Assembly (NCBI GenBank): GCA_018433925.1
Contig: JAHDQI010000221.1
Location: forward strand, 1-38,197
Direction: 5' to 3'
Source: Phycisphaerae bacterium
Lineage (GTDB): Bacteria > Planctomycetota > Phycisphaerae > Sedimentisphaerales > Anaerohalosphaeraceae
DNA: 38,197 nucleotides
Position numbers and translations under genes: made by a program. This document shows, piece after piece, positions 26,235-34,449 of this stretch. The notes beneath the pieces were generated by a model. The model was given only the letters and a program-made list of their open reading frames with translations. It ran no database searches and was not told the origin of the DNA. Numbering within the stretch: position 1 is the stretch's first letter; the number at the start of each line of letters is the position of its first letter.

Positions 26235-27332
26235 CTATAATTCTTCGAGCAGAGAGAGGGCGAAGCGGTCTGTCATGCCCGCGATGTAGTCGCAGACGAT
26301 CCGTTCAAGGCCGTCTTTTTCGATCAGGTTGCGGAAGTACGTGGGCATTCGGCCGGGATTCCGGCAGAGCCCTTCAAAAAGAGACCTGAGCCAGGGTTCG
26401 ACCTTTTGATCGACCTGTTTGAGCAAGGGATGACGGTAGAGGTTCCGCATCAAGAAGGATTCGAGCTCTTTGAGGTTTCGGTCGGTTTGGCCGCTGAGGG
26501 TAATGAGCGGCCGGGGGCCGCGGCAAACGTCGTCGAGGGACCGGACGGCGGCTTCTTCGATGGCTTTTCGGCTGGTTTCGAGGACATCGCTGACGAGGGC
26601 GTCGAGGATGGCCTTGGCGGTTCGCGTACGGCGGATGACAAAATCGTCAATCGTCTCGGCGCGTATTTTTTGCTGCGCATCGCGGAAGAGGGTGACGGTT
26701 TGGGCCTGGGGTTCTTCGATAAGCCGGGCTCGGATGCCGTCTTCGAGGTCGTGGCAGTTGTAGGCGATGCGGTCGGCCAGGTCGGCGATCTGGCCTTCGA
26801 GGGAGCAGCGGCCGGGAGGAAACCGGCAGTCGGCCTGCGGGCAGTCGTAGGGGCTGTGATGGGCGGCCAGGGCGTGGCGTGTTTCGTACATCAGGTTCAG
26901 GCCGGGGAAGTCGGGATAGGGATGTTCGAGGAAGTCAACGATGCGCAGGGCCTGGCGGTTGTGCTCGAATCCGCCGGCGCCGCTGAGGAGATTGTTGAGG
27001 ATTTTTTCGCCGCAGTGGCCGAAGGGGCTGTGGCCGACGTCGTGGGCCAGGCAGACGGCCTCGGTGAGGGATTCGTTGAGATTGAGGGCGCGGGCGAGGG
27101 TGCGTCCGATCTGGGCGACTTCGATGCTGTGGGTCAGGCGGGTTCGGTAGTGATCGTTGAGGCCGGTGGTGAAGACCTGGGTTTTGCCTTCGAGGCGGCG
27201 GAAGGCGGCGGAGTGGATGACTCGGTCGCGGTCGCGCTCGAATGGGCCGCGATAGGGATGGGGCGGCTCAGGATAGGTTCGGCCGGGGCTGCGGTCTTCG
27301 CTGACGGCGTATGGGGCACGGGAGGCGTTCAT
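26235..27332 (-). CDS. dgt: dGTPase-like HD-domain deoxynucleoside triphosphate hydrolase
   Basis: The 365-residue protein has the signature sequence of dGTP triphosphohydrolases: RVIHSAAFRRLEGKTQVF, then RLTHSIEVAQIGR (His68), CLAHDVGHSPFGHCGE (His97, Asp98, His101) and DLADRIAYNCHDLEDG (Asp187). Metal ligands are complete. Such enzymes cleave dNTPs to nucleoside plus triphosphate and shape dNTP pools. The size matches the shorter type common outside enterobacteria. The start at 27332 overlaps the HIT stop as ATGA; frame upstream of it belongs to the shadow of the HIT gene. Confidence 0.93.
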   Translation of the reverse strand: MNASRAPYAVSEDRSPGRTYPEPPHPYRGPFERDRDRVIHSAAFRRLEGKTQVFTTGLNDHYRTRLTHSIEVAQIGRTLARALNLNESLTEAVCLAHDVGHSPFGHCGEKILNNLLSGAGGFEHNRQALRIVDFLEHPYPDFPGLNLMYETRHALAAHHSPYDCPQADCRFPPGRCSLEGQIADLADRIAYNCHDLEDGIRARLIEEPQAQTVTLFRDAQQKIRAETIDDFVIRRTRTAKAILDALVSDVLETSRKAIEEAAVRSLDDVCRGPRPLITLSGQTDRNLKELESFLMRNLYRHPLLKQVDQKVEPWLRSLFEGLCRNPGRMPTYFRNLIEKDGLERIVCDYIAGMTDRFALSLLEEL

Positions 27333-27868
27333 GTTTGCCGGCCGGGTAAGTGGTGCTGCCGTGAGAGTTCGATCAGCCGGTCGTATAATTCGGTCATGCC
27401 CTGGCTGATGACATCGGTGCCGCCGCAGACGGCCATGAAGTTGGTGTCGCCGTCCCAGCGGGGAACCACGTGGATGTGCATGTGTCCGGGCAGGCCGGCG
27501 CCGGCGCATCGGCCGAAATTCGCGCCGACGTTGAAACCGTGGGGGCTGATGGCCTCGGAGAGAACCTGCTGGCTGTCGCAGATGAGGTTCATCATGTCCC
27601 TCCTCTCCTCGGGGTCGGCTTCCCGGAGGGTGGGGATGTGCCGCAGGGTCGCGATGAGCAGGTGGCCGTTGTTGTAGGGAAAGCGGTTGAAGACGACCAG
27701 GCAGCGGCCGGTGCGCCAGAGGACCAGATTGTCGCGGTCCCGCTCGGGGGTTTGGATGTAATCGCAGAGGAAGCAGGGACTTTTTTGTGACAGTCCCTGG
27801 ATGTAGCGGATGCGCCACGGGGCCCAGAGATTATTGCGCTGCACCGATTTGTCCTTGTCCGGGGTCAT
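27329..27868 (-). CDS. HIT-family nucleotide hydrolase/transferase (Ap4A-phosphorylase-like)
   Basis: This histidine-triad protein has LWAPWRIRYIQG near the start, a CFLC pair (32-35), NRFPYNNGHLLI, and the triad GHMHIHVVPRW (His129, His131, His133). The LWAPWR start and length of 179 residues place it with the actinobacterial/planctomycete Ap4A phosphorylase-like branch of HIT proteins. Substrates are nucleoside phosphoesters; which one is unknown. The ATG overlaps the preceding lipoprotein gene by 38 bp, and a GTG at 27844 is an alternative start. Its stop overlaps the dGTPase start, suggesting a shared nucleotide-housekeeping function. Confidence 0.92.
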   Translation of the reverse strand: MTPDKDKSVQRNNLWAPWRIRYIQGLSQKSPCFLCDYIQTPERDRDNLVLWRTGRCLVVFNRFPYNNGHLLIATLRHIPTLREADPEERRDMMNLICDSQQVLSEAISPHGFNVGANFGRCAGAGLPGHMHIHVVPRWDGDTNFMAVCGGTDVISQGMTELYDRLIELSRQHHLPGRQT

Positions 27869-28868
27869 TGTCCAGCCGCTCGATTGTGATGGATTGTCGA
27901 ACCGTCAGGGTCGGGAGACTCTGGCCGAGAGGCAGAATAAAATCGGCACGGGTGACGAGGGTATAGTCCTGGCGGTCCTCCTGAAGAATTCCGTCGGTCA
28001 GGTTGTAGACCTGGGTGCCGGAGCCCTCGATGGATTCGTGGCGAAAGTTGCGCAGAACGGAAAAGAGCGATCCCTTGATCTGAAACGATCCCTCGTAGGG
28101 CATGGGAAAATTGAGGACGGGTTTTTCGCGCAGTTGGTAGCGGCTGTCAATGACGGCGGTCTTGCGGGTGTCCGTTTCGCTGATTTCCCGGACGGTGTAG
28201 GTGGTCACGCGGCTGGGGATGTTTCGGATGGGGGCCGGCCAGGGCATGAACTGCTCGCTCTGCCAGGAGGAGCCCTGCCGGATGCCGGCCAGGGGTTTTG
28301 GATTGGAGGCCGAAACATCCCAGAGGGCGTACTGGAAGAAAATCCAGTCGAGGATCATGTCGGGATTTTTGATGTTCTGGTCGGGGCTTGCGCTGGAGAC
28401 AAAACTCTTGCGTCCGATTTCCTTGAGTAGGGTCTCGAAGGTGCCGAGCTCTTCCACCTGTCCGGTCGGGGAGACCCGGATGGTATAGCTTTTGCCTTTG
28501 AGGGATTCCATGGCATCGGCGGCGAGGCCTTTGCCCGAAAAGGAGGTTCTGCTGACGCGGACATCGCGGCAGGTAAATTCGAGGGTGGACAGGCCGTAGG
28601 GATCGATCTGAACGGGGCTGATGTCCATGACCATCTCGATGGACTCGGTGGAGGTTTTGGCGTCCTCTTTTTTTCCGTCGGGGCCGGCGGTCAGGAGGAT
28701 CTCGACCTCCCGTGAGGATACAAACCGGTATCGCAGCGGTGTGCGGGGCTGAAAATCAATGGTCATATAATCGCCGCGCGGGGCCGGGCGACACCCGGCC
28801 AGCAGTCCCAGTCCTGTAAGCATAACCGCCGCAAGCAGCAGGTCCGTCCGCTTTGCTATTCTGTCCAT
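27831..28868 (-). CDS. Lipoprotein, DUF6263-like, second of two paralogues
   Basis: The 345-residue protein has a lipoprotein signal ending in LLAGC (Cys26). The remainder is beta-rich: YRFVSSREVEI, SYTIRVSPTGQVEEL, then TYTVREISETDTRKTAVI and a final VRQSITIERL. It shares this layout with the upstream gene (SYTVRLSPDGKAEAL, VYTLSEIKTQDDKRTAVI). GGGAG lies 5 nt before ATG 28868. Family assignment is by pattern only. The function is unknown; paired lipoproteins of this type are probably envelope proteins. An apparent extension up to 29273 is an out-of-frame shadow of the neighbouring gene. Confidence 0.8.
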   Translation of the reverse strand: MDRIAKRTDLLLAAVMLTGLGLLAGCRPAPRGDYMTIDFQPRTPLRYRFVSSREVEILLTAGPDGKKEDAKTSTESIEMVMDISPVQIDPYGLSTLEFTCRDVRVSRTSFSGKGLAADAMESLKGKSYTIRVSPTGQVEELGTFETLLKEIGRKSFVSSASPDQNIKNPDMILDWIFFQYALWDVSASNPKPLAGIRQGSSWQSEQFMPWPAPIRNIPSRVTTYTVREISETDTRKTAVIDSRYQLREKPVLNFPMPYEGSFQIKGSLFSVLRNFRHESIEGSGTQVYNLTDGILQEDRQDYTLVTRADFILPLGQSLPTLTVRQSITIERLDNDPGQGQIGAAQ

Positions 28869-28888
28869 GATGTCTCCCGGCTGTTCGT

Positions 28889-29863
28889 TCAATCGATTCG
28901 TTTTCGTTCCACCCGCTGAATGAACCGGATGATGAGGGTGTCCGGCCCCTGTTCGGGCGAGGCACTGGGGTTGCGTTCCTGGGCGATGTAGGAACTGACG
29001 AGGGTTTCGTCGTATTCCCGGATTTTTCCGGTGTCCAGGTCCATGACGAGCTTGCCGGTGTATTCGTCTTCGTTGTCGAGCATTTTGGCAAAGATTCCCA
29101 GTCCGCCCTGCCCGTCGAGTGTATCCTCGGCGGGCACCGCGCTTTCGGAGGCGGCCATGGTGATGACGGCGGTGCGTTTGTCGTCCTGGGTTTTGATCTC
29201 CGAGAGGGTATAGACTTTGCGGAAGGATTTGGAGGAGAGCAGTCCGGGCGGGGAGGGGACGATGCGTTCCCATTCGGCTCCGGGTTTGACCGCGGCCGGG
29301 GCGTCGGGCAGGTCCAGAACTTCATGCCGCTTGACGATTTCCTCTTCGGCGAAAAGGCGCTTGGCCAGACGGCCTTCGAGTCCGGGGATGCCCGTGGTTT
29401 TGAAACCGCTTGCATCGAGGGCTTCGGCCTTTCCATCGGGGCTGAGGCGGACGGTATAGCTTTGTCCGAGCAGTTTTTTGAGGGGATTGTCCGGCTCGTT
29501 GGGCCGGGCGCTGTCGTAGTCGATCTGGACTTCGTTTTGTTTGATCATTTTGCAGGCGAGGTCGCGGATGGTGACGGTCGCGATCGCCCAGCCGTCTTCA
29601 TCGATGCTGCTGATGGTCTGATCGACCTTCATGCGTACCTCGGTGGTCGTTTCCTCCTCTCGCAGTTTGCTGAGGGCCGGCTGCTCAAACTTGAAATCCT
29701 TGGTGACCGTGACGGCGACTTCATAGGTCTCGTCGTCCTGCGGAGTAAACTGCTGAGATACCTGGATGGTTTGTTTCCGCGCCGGCGTCCCGCAGCCGGG
29801 GATCGACAGAGCGGTCATTGCGACAGCGAGAACAGTCGTTCCGATGAGTACTGAGCGATGCAT
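28889..29863 (-). CDS. Lipoprotein, DUF6263-like, first of two paralogues
   Basis: The 324-residue protein has a lipoprotein signal ending in SIPGC (Cys24). A beta-rich domain follows with SYTVRLSPDGKAEAL (about 134-148), KPGAEWERIVPSPPG and VYTLSEIKTQDDKRTAVI, ending in FIQRVERKRID. GGGAG sits 6 nt upstream of the ATG. It heads a five-gene minus-strand unit and is separated from its paralogue by 20 bp, consistent with tandem duplication. No catalytic motif is visible and the function is unknown. Confidence 0.8.
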   Translation of the reverse strand: MHRSVLIGTTVLAVAMTALSIPGCGTPARKQTIQVSQQFTPQDDETYEVAVTVTKDFKFEQPALSKLREEETTTEVRMKVDQTISSIDEDGWAIATVTIRDLACKMIKQNEVQIDYDSARPNEPDNPLKKLLGQSYTVRLSPDGKAEALDASGFKTTGIPGLEGRLAKRLFAEEEIVKRHEVLDLPDAPAAVKPGAEWERIVPSPPGLLSSKSFRKVYTLSEIKTQDDKRTAVITMAASESAVPAEDTLDGQGGLGIFAKMLDNEDEYTGKLVMDLDTGKIREYDETLVSSYIAQERNPSASPEQGPDTLIIRFIQRVERKRID

Positions 29864-30072
29864 TGGGCTCTCCCTTCAATATGGACATTCCGTTTTCATT
29901 TCATCCTTAAACTGCCTAAGAAATGGCCATTATAGACCCGCCGAGCGGGCTTGACAACAGGAAATTCGTCGGAGAAAGAAAAATTATGGGGAAAATGGAA
30001 ATAGAATAAACAGTTTTGCCGGATGGAGCGGGTTGATTTTTCGATTTTCGGGTATCGGGCGTTAATTCCGGT

Positions 30073-30081
30073 TGTTATAAT
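30073..30081 (+). promoter_or_regulatory. Extended -10 promoter candidate for ilvD
   Basis: TGTTATAAT is a perfect extended -10 (TGnTATAAT) 53 nt before the ilvD start. No good -35 lies at the standard distance, as is usual for extended -10 promoters. Confidence 0.45.
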
Positions 30082-30134
30082 GCCGGTTTTGGAAACGAAA
30101 CGAACAGACAGTATTTGCTTGCGGGAGAATTGGT

Positions 30135-31805
30135 ATGAACAGCGACAGGGTCAAAAAAGGATTTCAACGGGCGCCGCATCGGGGTCTTTTGCGGGCCTGC
30201 GGGCTGAAGGACAGCGAACTGGATAAGCCGTTTATCGCCGTTGCAAATAGTTACTGTGATATCGTGCCGGGACATGTGCATCTGCATGAGGTGGCCCAGG
30301 CGGTCAAGGCGGCGATTCGTCAGGCCGGGGGCGTGCCGTTTGAATTCAATACGATTGCCGTCTGCGACGGGATCGCGATGGGGCATACGGGGATGAAATA
30401 TTCGCTGGCGTCGCGGGAAATCATCGCCGACGCGGTGGAAACGATGATTCGTGCCCATTGCTTTGACGGGATGGTCTGCATCCCGAATTGCGATAAAGTG
30501 GTGCCGGGGATGCTGATGGCCACGATGCGGCTGAATATTCCGACGCTGTTTGTCTCCGGGGGGCCGATGATGGCGGGCAAGACAAAAGACGGAAAGACGA
30601 CGGATTTAATCAGCATTTTTGAGGGGGTCGCTGAGTTTAAGATGGGTAAGATAAGCGAGGATCGTCTGTATGAACTGGAATGTTCGGGTTGTCCTACGCA
30701 GGGAAGCTGTTCGGGGATGTTTACGGCCAACAGCATGAACTGTCTTTGTGAGGCCATTGGAATGGCCCTGCCGGGGAATGGTACGATTCCGGCGGTGGAC
30801 CCGCGGCGGATGGAACTGTATCAGCAGGCCGGTCGGCGTGTGGTGGAACTGGTCAAAGAGGATCTGCGGCCGAAGGCGATTGTGACGGAAAAAGCCATTG
30901 ATAATGCCTTTGTGCTGGATATGGCGATGGGCGGCTCGACCAATACGGTGCTGCATACGCTGGCCCTGGCCAGCGAGGCGAAAATCGCCTATGACCTGGA
31001 CCGGATTAACCGGATCAGCGAAAAATGCCCGAACATCTGCAAGGTTTCTCCGTCGAGCCATTGGCATGTGGAGGATGTGAACGCGGCCGGGGGCATCAGC
31101 GCGATCTTGAAGGAAATCAGCAAGTCGGACGGCCTGCTGCATACGGACTGCATGACGGTATCGGGGGTGACGCTGGGCGAGCGGATCGGCAATGCGGAGA
31201 TCAAAAACCCCGACTGCATCCATCCGCTGGAGAAGGCCTATTCGAAGACCGGCGGGCTGTCGATTCTGCGGGGCAACCTGGCGCCGCAGGGGTGCGTGGT
31301 CAAGACGGCGGGGGTTTCGGAAAAGATGCTCCGGCATACCGGCCCGGCGGTGATCTTTGAAAGCCAGGAGGAGGCCTGCGAGGGCATCCTGGAGGGGAAG
31401 GTCAAGGCCGGCGACGTGGTGGTGATTCGGTATGAAGGGCCCAAGGGCGGGCCGGGTATGCAGGAGATGCTTTCACCGACGAGCTATATCATGGGGGCCG
31501 GGCTGGGCGAATCGGTGGCGCTGATTACGGACGGCCGGTTTTCGGGCGGGACGCGCGGGGCGTGCATCGGGCACATCAGCCCGGAGGCGGCCGTGGGCGG
31601 ACCGATCGGACTGATTCGCCAAGGGGATATGATTGAAGTGGACATTCCCAATCATCGCCTGCGTGTGGACCTGACGGAGGAGCAATTGGCCGAGCGGAAG
31701 AAAGCATGGAGACCGCCGGCGCCCCGGATTACCGAGGGATGCCTGGCTAAATACGCCTCGATGGCCACCAGCGCGGATACGGGGGCGGTTTTGAAGTGGG
31801 ATTAA
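30135..31805 (+). CDS. ilvD: Dihydroxy-acid dehydratase
   Basis: This catalyses the third common step of valine/isoleucine synthesis, dehydrating 2,3-dihydroxy acids to 2-oxo acids with an Fe-S cluster. Visible signatures are [29 protein letters not shown] (Cys119), [19 protein letters not shown] (Cys192) and [19 protein letters not shown] near the C-terminus. At 556 residues it is the compact form found in many anaerobes and archaea. GGGAG lies 7 nt before the ATG. Other branched-chain genes are not next to it. Confidence 0.96.
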   Translation: MNSDRVKKGFQRAPHRGLLRACGLKDSELDKPFIAVANSYCDIVPGHVHLHEVAQAVKAAIRQAGGVPFEFNTIAVCDGIAMGHTGMKYSLASREIIADAVETMIRAHCFDGMVCIPNCDKVVPGMLMATMRLNIPTLFVSGGPMMAGKTKDGKTTDLISIFEGVAEFKMGKISEDRLYELECSGCPTQGSCSGMFTANSMNCLCEAIGMALPGNGTIPAVDPRRMELYQQAGRRVVELVKEDLRPKAIVTEKAIDNAFVLDMAMGGSTNTVLHTLALASEAKIAYDLDRINRISEKCPNICKVSPSSHWHVEDVNAAGGISAILKEISKSDGLLHTDCMTVSGVTLGERIGNAEIKNPDCIHPLEKAYSKTGGLSILRGNLAPQGCVVKTAGVSEKMLRHTGPAVIFESQEEACEGILEGKVKAGDVVVIRYEGPKGGPGMQEMLSPTSYIMGAGLGESVALITDGRFSGGTRGACIGHISPEAAVGGPIGLIRQGDMIEVDIPNHRLRVDLTEEQLAERKKAWRPPAPRITEGCLAKYASMATSADTGAVLKWD

Positions 31806-31818
31806 AGATCGATTTATT

Positions 31819-31920
31819 GAACCCCTTACGGGGTTCTTGAAGGGGGGGACGGCGGGGTCCACGGGTTTCGGCCTTCGGCCTTCACCCGCGGCTATTGCTA
31901 TTCAATCCCTTGCGGGATTG
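31819..31920. repeat. Cluster of short hairpins after ilvD (REP-like)
   Basis: GAACCCC-TTAC-GGGGTTC (31819-31836), a nested CGGGT...ACCCG with inner GGCC-TTC-GGCC (31862-31888), and CAATCCC-TTGC-GGGATTG (31903-31920) follow one another. There are no U-tails, so they are not typical terminators, though the first could mark the ilvD mRNA end. A partial copy of the last element (TCCTTGCGGGATTGG) recurs at 31996-32010 just before the YkgJ-type gene. Confidence 0.6.
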
Positions 31921-32052
31921 GGAGTGGCTGTGAATGCGGGTGTTGCCGCTGAGTTATTATGGGATTGATTATAAAGGCGAAGGATGCTGTTTGAGTCCTT
32001 GCGGGATTGGTTGAGGCAGAATTATGGCATGGTACAAAGGGAATCATCGTTG

Positions 32053-32484
32053 ATGGAAAAAAGAAATCATTTATGGTATTCGTGCGGTCTGTCTTTTGAG
32101 TGCCTTGGGTGCGGCAACTGCTGCGCGGGGCCGGATGAGGGGTATATCTGGATCCGCCGCGGGGAGATTGAATCGGCGGCGGCGTTTTTGAAGATGAGCG
32201 AAGGGGCGTTTCGGAAAAAATTTCTGCGTCGGATCGGCCTTCGTCACAGTCTCATCGAGCACCCGGCGACCAAGGACTGTATCTTTCTGACGGATTTGGG
32301 CGGGGGCAAGCGGGGCTGCGCGATTTACCCGGTTCGGCCGACGCAGTGCCGGACGTGGCCGTTCTGGACGGAGAATCTTCGGTCGCCGGATACCTGGAAT
32401 ACGGCGGGGCTGAAATGCCCCGGAATCAATCGTGGTCCTGTTTTTCCGATTGAAGACATTGAACAGCGACGAACCCAAAAATAA
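32053..32484 (+). CDS. YkgJ-family cysteine-cluster protein (CxxCxxCC)
   Basis: The 143-residue protein has the family hallmark FECLGCGNCCAG (Cys17, 20, 23, 24), then KRGCAIYPVRPTQCRTWPFW and a last Cys in LKCPG. Such proteins are thought to bind zinc or an iron-sulfur cluster; their reactions are unknown. The start is set at ATG 32053 because homologues begin close to the first cysteine motif and AAAGGGA lies upstream. Codons before it to 31984 would translate part of a hairpin repeat, which argues against them. The 3' end overlaps a second gene of the same family. Confidence 0.8.
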   Translation: MEKRNHLWYSCGLSFECLGCGNCCAGPDEGYIWIRRGEIESAAAFLKMSEGAFRKKFLRRIGLRHSLIEHPATKDCIFLTDLGGGKRGCAIYPVRPTQCRTWPFWTENLRSPDTWNTAGLKCPGINRGPVFPIEDIEQRRTQK

Positions 32485-32920
32485 CATCGGCCTGAGAGAG
32501 AGCCGACTGCCGATTCTGCGGGACGTTCGCCGGATTTATGAGCGGCTGGATGCGCGGATCGCGGCGGAGCTGAAACCGGCCTGCCGAATCTGCGGAGTCT
32601 GCTGCGACTTTGACGGCTACGGCCACCGGCTGTATGTGAGCACACCGGAGCTTTTGTATTTTCTGAGCCACCTGGACAAAGAATTGCGGTTTATGACCGA
32701 CGGGGTTTGCCCGTACCTGGAGGAGGGCCGGTGCGGGGCGTACCGGTTTCGATTTGCGGCCTGCCGTATTTTCTGCTGCACAACAGAGAGCCGGAAGCAG
32801 CACGAACTGAGCGAGGAGGTTGTCGGGCAGTTCAGGCGAATTTGTGAAAAATACAATTTGCCTTATCGGTATCTTGATTTACAATATGCCCTGAGCCGGC
32901 CGGAGTTGTGGATCGGTTAG
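32432..32920 (+). CDS. Second YkgJ-type cysteine-cluster protein
   Basis: The motif KPACRICGVCCDFDGYG gives CxxCxxCC (Cys51, 54, 57, 58), followed by VCPYLEEGRCGAYRFRFAACRIFCC, so both cysteine-rich halves of the family are present. It is diverged from the gene before it, which overlaps it by about 50 bp in another frame. Possible starts are GTG 32432 or TTG 32450; neither has a strong binding site, so the first 10 or so residues are uncertain. Function unknown beyond probable metal binding. Confidence 0.75.
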   Translation: MVLFFRLKTLNSDEPKNNIGLRESRLPILRDVRRIYERLDARIAAELKPACRICGVCCDFDGYGHRLYVSTPELLYFLSHLDKELRFMTDGVCPYLEEGRCGAYRFRFAACRIFCCTTESRKQHELSEEVVGQFRRICEKYNLPYRYLDLQYALSRPELWIG

Positions 32921-33013
32921 CCCGGTTAAAATCGTTTTGGGCCCAACACATTGGGAGAAGCGGCCCCGCGTTTTGATAGAACCGTATCCATGAGAAAACG
33001 AAAGGAGACGAAG

Positions 33014-33646
33014 ATGGAGGCACATGCCCTGCGAGGAGGAACGCAACACACTCGAAAAATGCCCGGCGGAGGCGCCCTGCTATGGGTGATTCTTCTGGGG
33101 ATCCTTGTGGTCGGCGTCATTACGGTCGGCCAGAAATTTCTGGGCTGGGGCTCGCCGGGAGATCCGGATGAATGCCCGTGGCTGGAAACGGATCGAATTG
33201 TCGGATTCGGGGGTTCCGTTGCCCTGCCCGCGGCCCCGAAACCCGATCTGAAGAAGTGGAGCAGTTTTCGCGTCAGCGCCCTTTGCGAGGGTCAGCCGCA
33301 GGGCCATTTGCAGGTGGAGATCAGCGAGGAAGGACTTGTGACCGGAGGATGGAAAGCCGAGTATGAAGAGAACAAAAGAACGTATACCTTTGACGCAGGT
33401 TTTGCCGGCAACGTGGATGTAAGCAAGACCTATGTCGATGCAAGCGGCCACGAGGATCCTTCCCAGCTTTATCTCATCGCACAGGGACGATATACCAAAC
33501 AGGCCTACAGCAAATCGGCCTTCAGCGGCGTGGGCGGCGGAGAGGCGTACCTGACCGGCTGGCTGGGTCCGGACGGCAAAGGGCACGGGAAAATCACCCT
33601 CGTCTTTGACAAGAAAGTGACCAAACTGCTGACCTGGGAGCGTTAG
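33014..33646 (+). CDS. Unknown single-span membrane protein
   Basis: The 210-residue protein has a short polar N-terminus, one hydrophobic span (about 20-39, LLWVILLGILVVGVITVG), and a soluble part of about 170 residues containing paired short strands such as LQVEISEEGLVTGGWKAEY and a final KITLVFDKKVTKLL. It was not recognised as a known family. ATG 33014 is chosen from its strong AAAGGAG at 6 nt; an upstream ATG at 32990 is possible. It follows the YkgJ-type genes by about 90 bp and could share their transcript. Confidence 0.7.
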   Translation: MEAHALRGGTQHTRKMPGGGALLWVILLGILVVGVITVGQKFLGWGSPGDPDECPWLETDRIVGFGGSVALPAAPKPDLKKWSSFRVSALCEGQPQGHLQVEISEEGLVTGGWKAEYEENKRTYTFDAGFAGNVDVSKTYVDASGHEDPSQLYLIAQGRYTKQAYSKSAFSGVGGGEAYLTGWLGPDGKGHGKITLVFDKKVTKLLTWER

Positions 33647-33979
33647 GCGGATTGCTCCCTGCACAAAACTGACTGATGGGGCGAAGGGGTCCCGGAAAGG
33701 AGTCCGTGCCGGCCGCTGAAACAGAAACGATCCAGCGGCACGCGCGGGATTTCTACGATCCGTCTGTCCGGAACCGTTTTGAACCCGCACTTCCATGAAT
33801 ATTCCCTTGCCGAATTCCTCAATAATTTTCATTTCTCACAGTGAACAACTCATTTATAATGACAGAGTCTAAGACAGCATCAGGGATTCACTGGAATTGA
33901 TCCGGGTTATGCAGTTCCCCCGGTTGTCGGGGTTTCTGTGTATTACATGTTACCCATTTTATCCTAAAGGAGTTAAACA
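33647..33979. other. Intergenic region before mscL
   Basis: No gene is visible. A TATAAT at 33855-33860 (no convincing -35) may serve mscL. A small hairpin CCCCG-GTTGT-CGGGG followed by TTT (33918-33935) would then lie in the mscL leader, or terminate an upstream transcript. The first 180 bp show nothing I can interpret. Confidence 0.4.
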
Positions 33980-34396
33980 ATGGGACTCTGGAAAGAATTT
34001 AAGACATTTGCAATGCGCGGGAATGTAATGGACATGGCAATCGGTATCATTATTGGGGGAGCATTCGGTAAAATCATCGCTTCCCTGGTTAATGATGTCC
34101 TGATGCCGCCGATCGGGATGCTGCTGGGGAATATGGATTTTTCAAATATGAGCATCGTGCTGAAGAAGGAAACCCTGGATGCGGCAGGCAGCACGGTTCC
34201 AGCGGTGACAATCGGTTACGGGATGTTTATCAATACCCTCATCAATTTCATCATTATCGCCCTTGCGATCTTCGCGGTTGTCAAGATGATGAATCTGGCG
34301 AAGAAGAAAGAGGAAGCGGCCCCGGCTGCTCCGCCCGCCCCAACCAAAGAAGAAACACTTCTGGCGGAGATTCGGGATATCCTGAAAACCAAATAG
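33980..34396 (+). CDS. mscL: Large-conductance mechanosensitive channel
   Basis: MscL is a homopentameric inner-membrane pore that opens under osmotic downshock. Family features: [41 protein letters not shown] covers the amphipathic start and first span. A periplasmic loop, a second span (about 78-103: [22 protein letters not shown]) and a charged C-terminal helix ([12 protein letters not shown]) follow. The length (138 residues) is normal. The ATG has an ideal AAAGGAG 7 nt upstream. Confidence 0.97.
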   Translation: MGLWKEFKTFAMRGNVMDMAIGIIIGGAFGKIIASLVNDVLMPPIGMLLGNMDFSNMSIVLKKETLDAAGSTVPAVTIGYGMFINTLINFIIIALAIFAVVKMMNLAKKKEEAAPAAPPAPTKEETLLAEIRDILKTK

Positions 34397-34449
34397 GATC
34401 TTCCCGGAACTGTACTGTGTGTTCCTTGGGGCCCAGAGGCACCGGATTC

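Noticed and set aside
26406-27677. Long plus-strand open frame (423 residues)
   Set aside because: It lies antisense to the dGTPase and HIT genes, whose catalytic motifs are complete; composition is Gly/Ala/Val-rich and no family features were seen.
27333-27818. N-terminal extension of the dGTPase frame
   Set aside because: It is out of frame across the HIT gene; the ATGA overlap at 27329-27332 gives a natural start.
28869-29273. N-terminal extension of the second lipoprotein frame
   Set aside because: It covers the first lipoprotein in another frame; the start at 28868 has a good binding site and a signal peptide.
29951-29956. TTGACA upstream of ilvD
   Set aside because: The nearest -10-like sequence is about 25 bp away, too far for a standard promoter.
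32937-32946. Palindrome TTGGGCCCAA
   Set aside because: Single copy without promoter context; too short to call an operator.
33080-33832. Minus-strand open frame (250 residues)
   Set aside because: It is antisense to the membrane protein at 33014-33646, which has a strong binding site and a membrane span.
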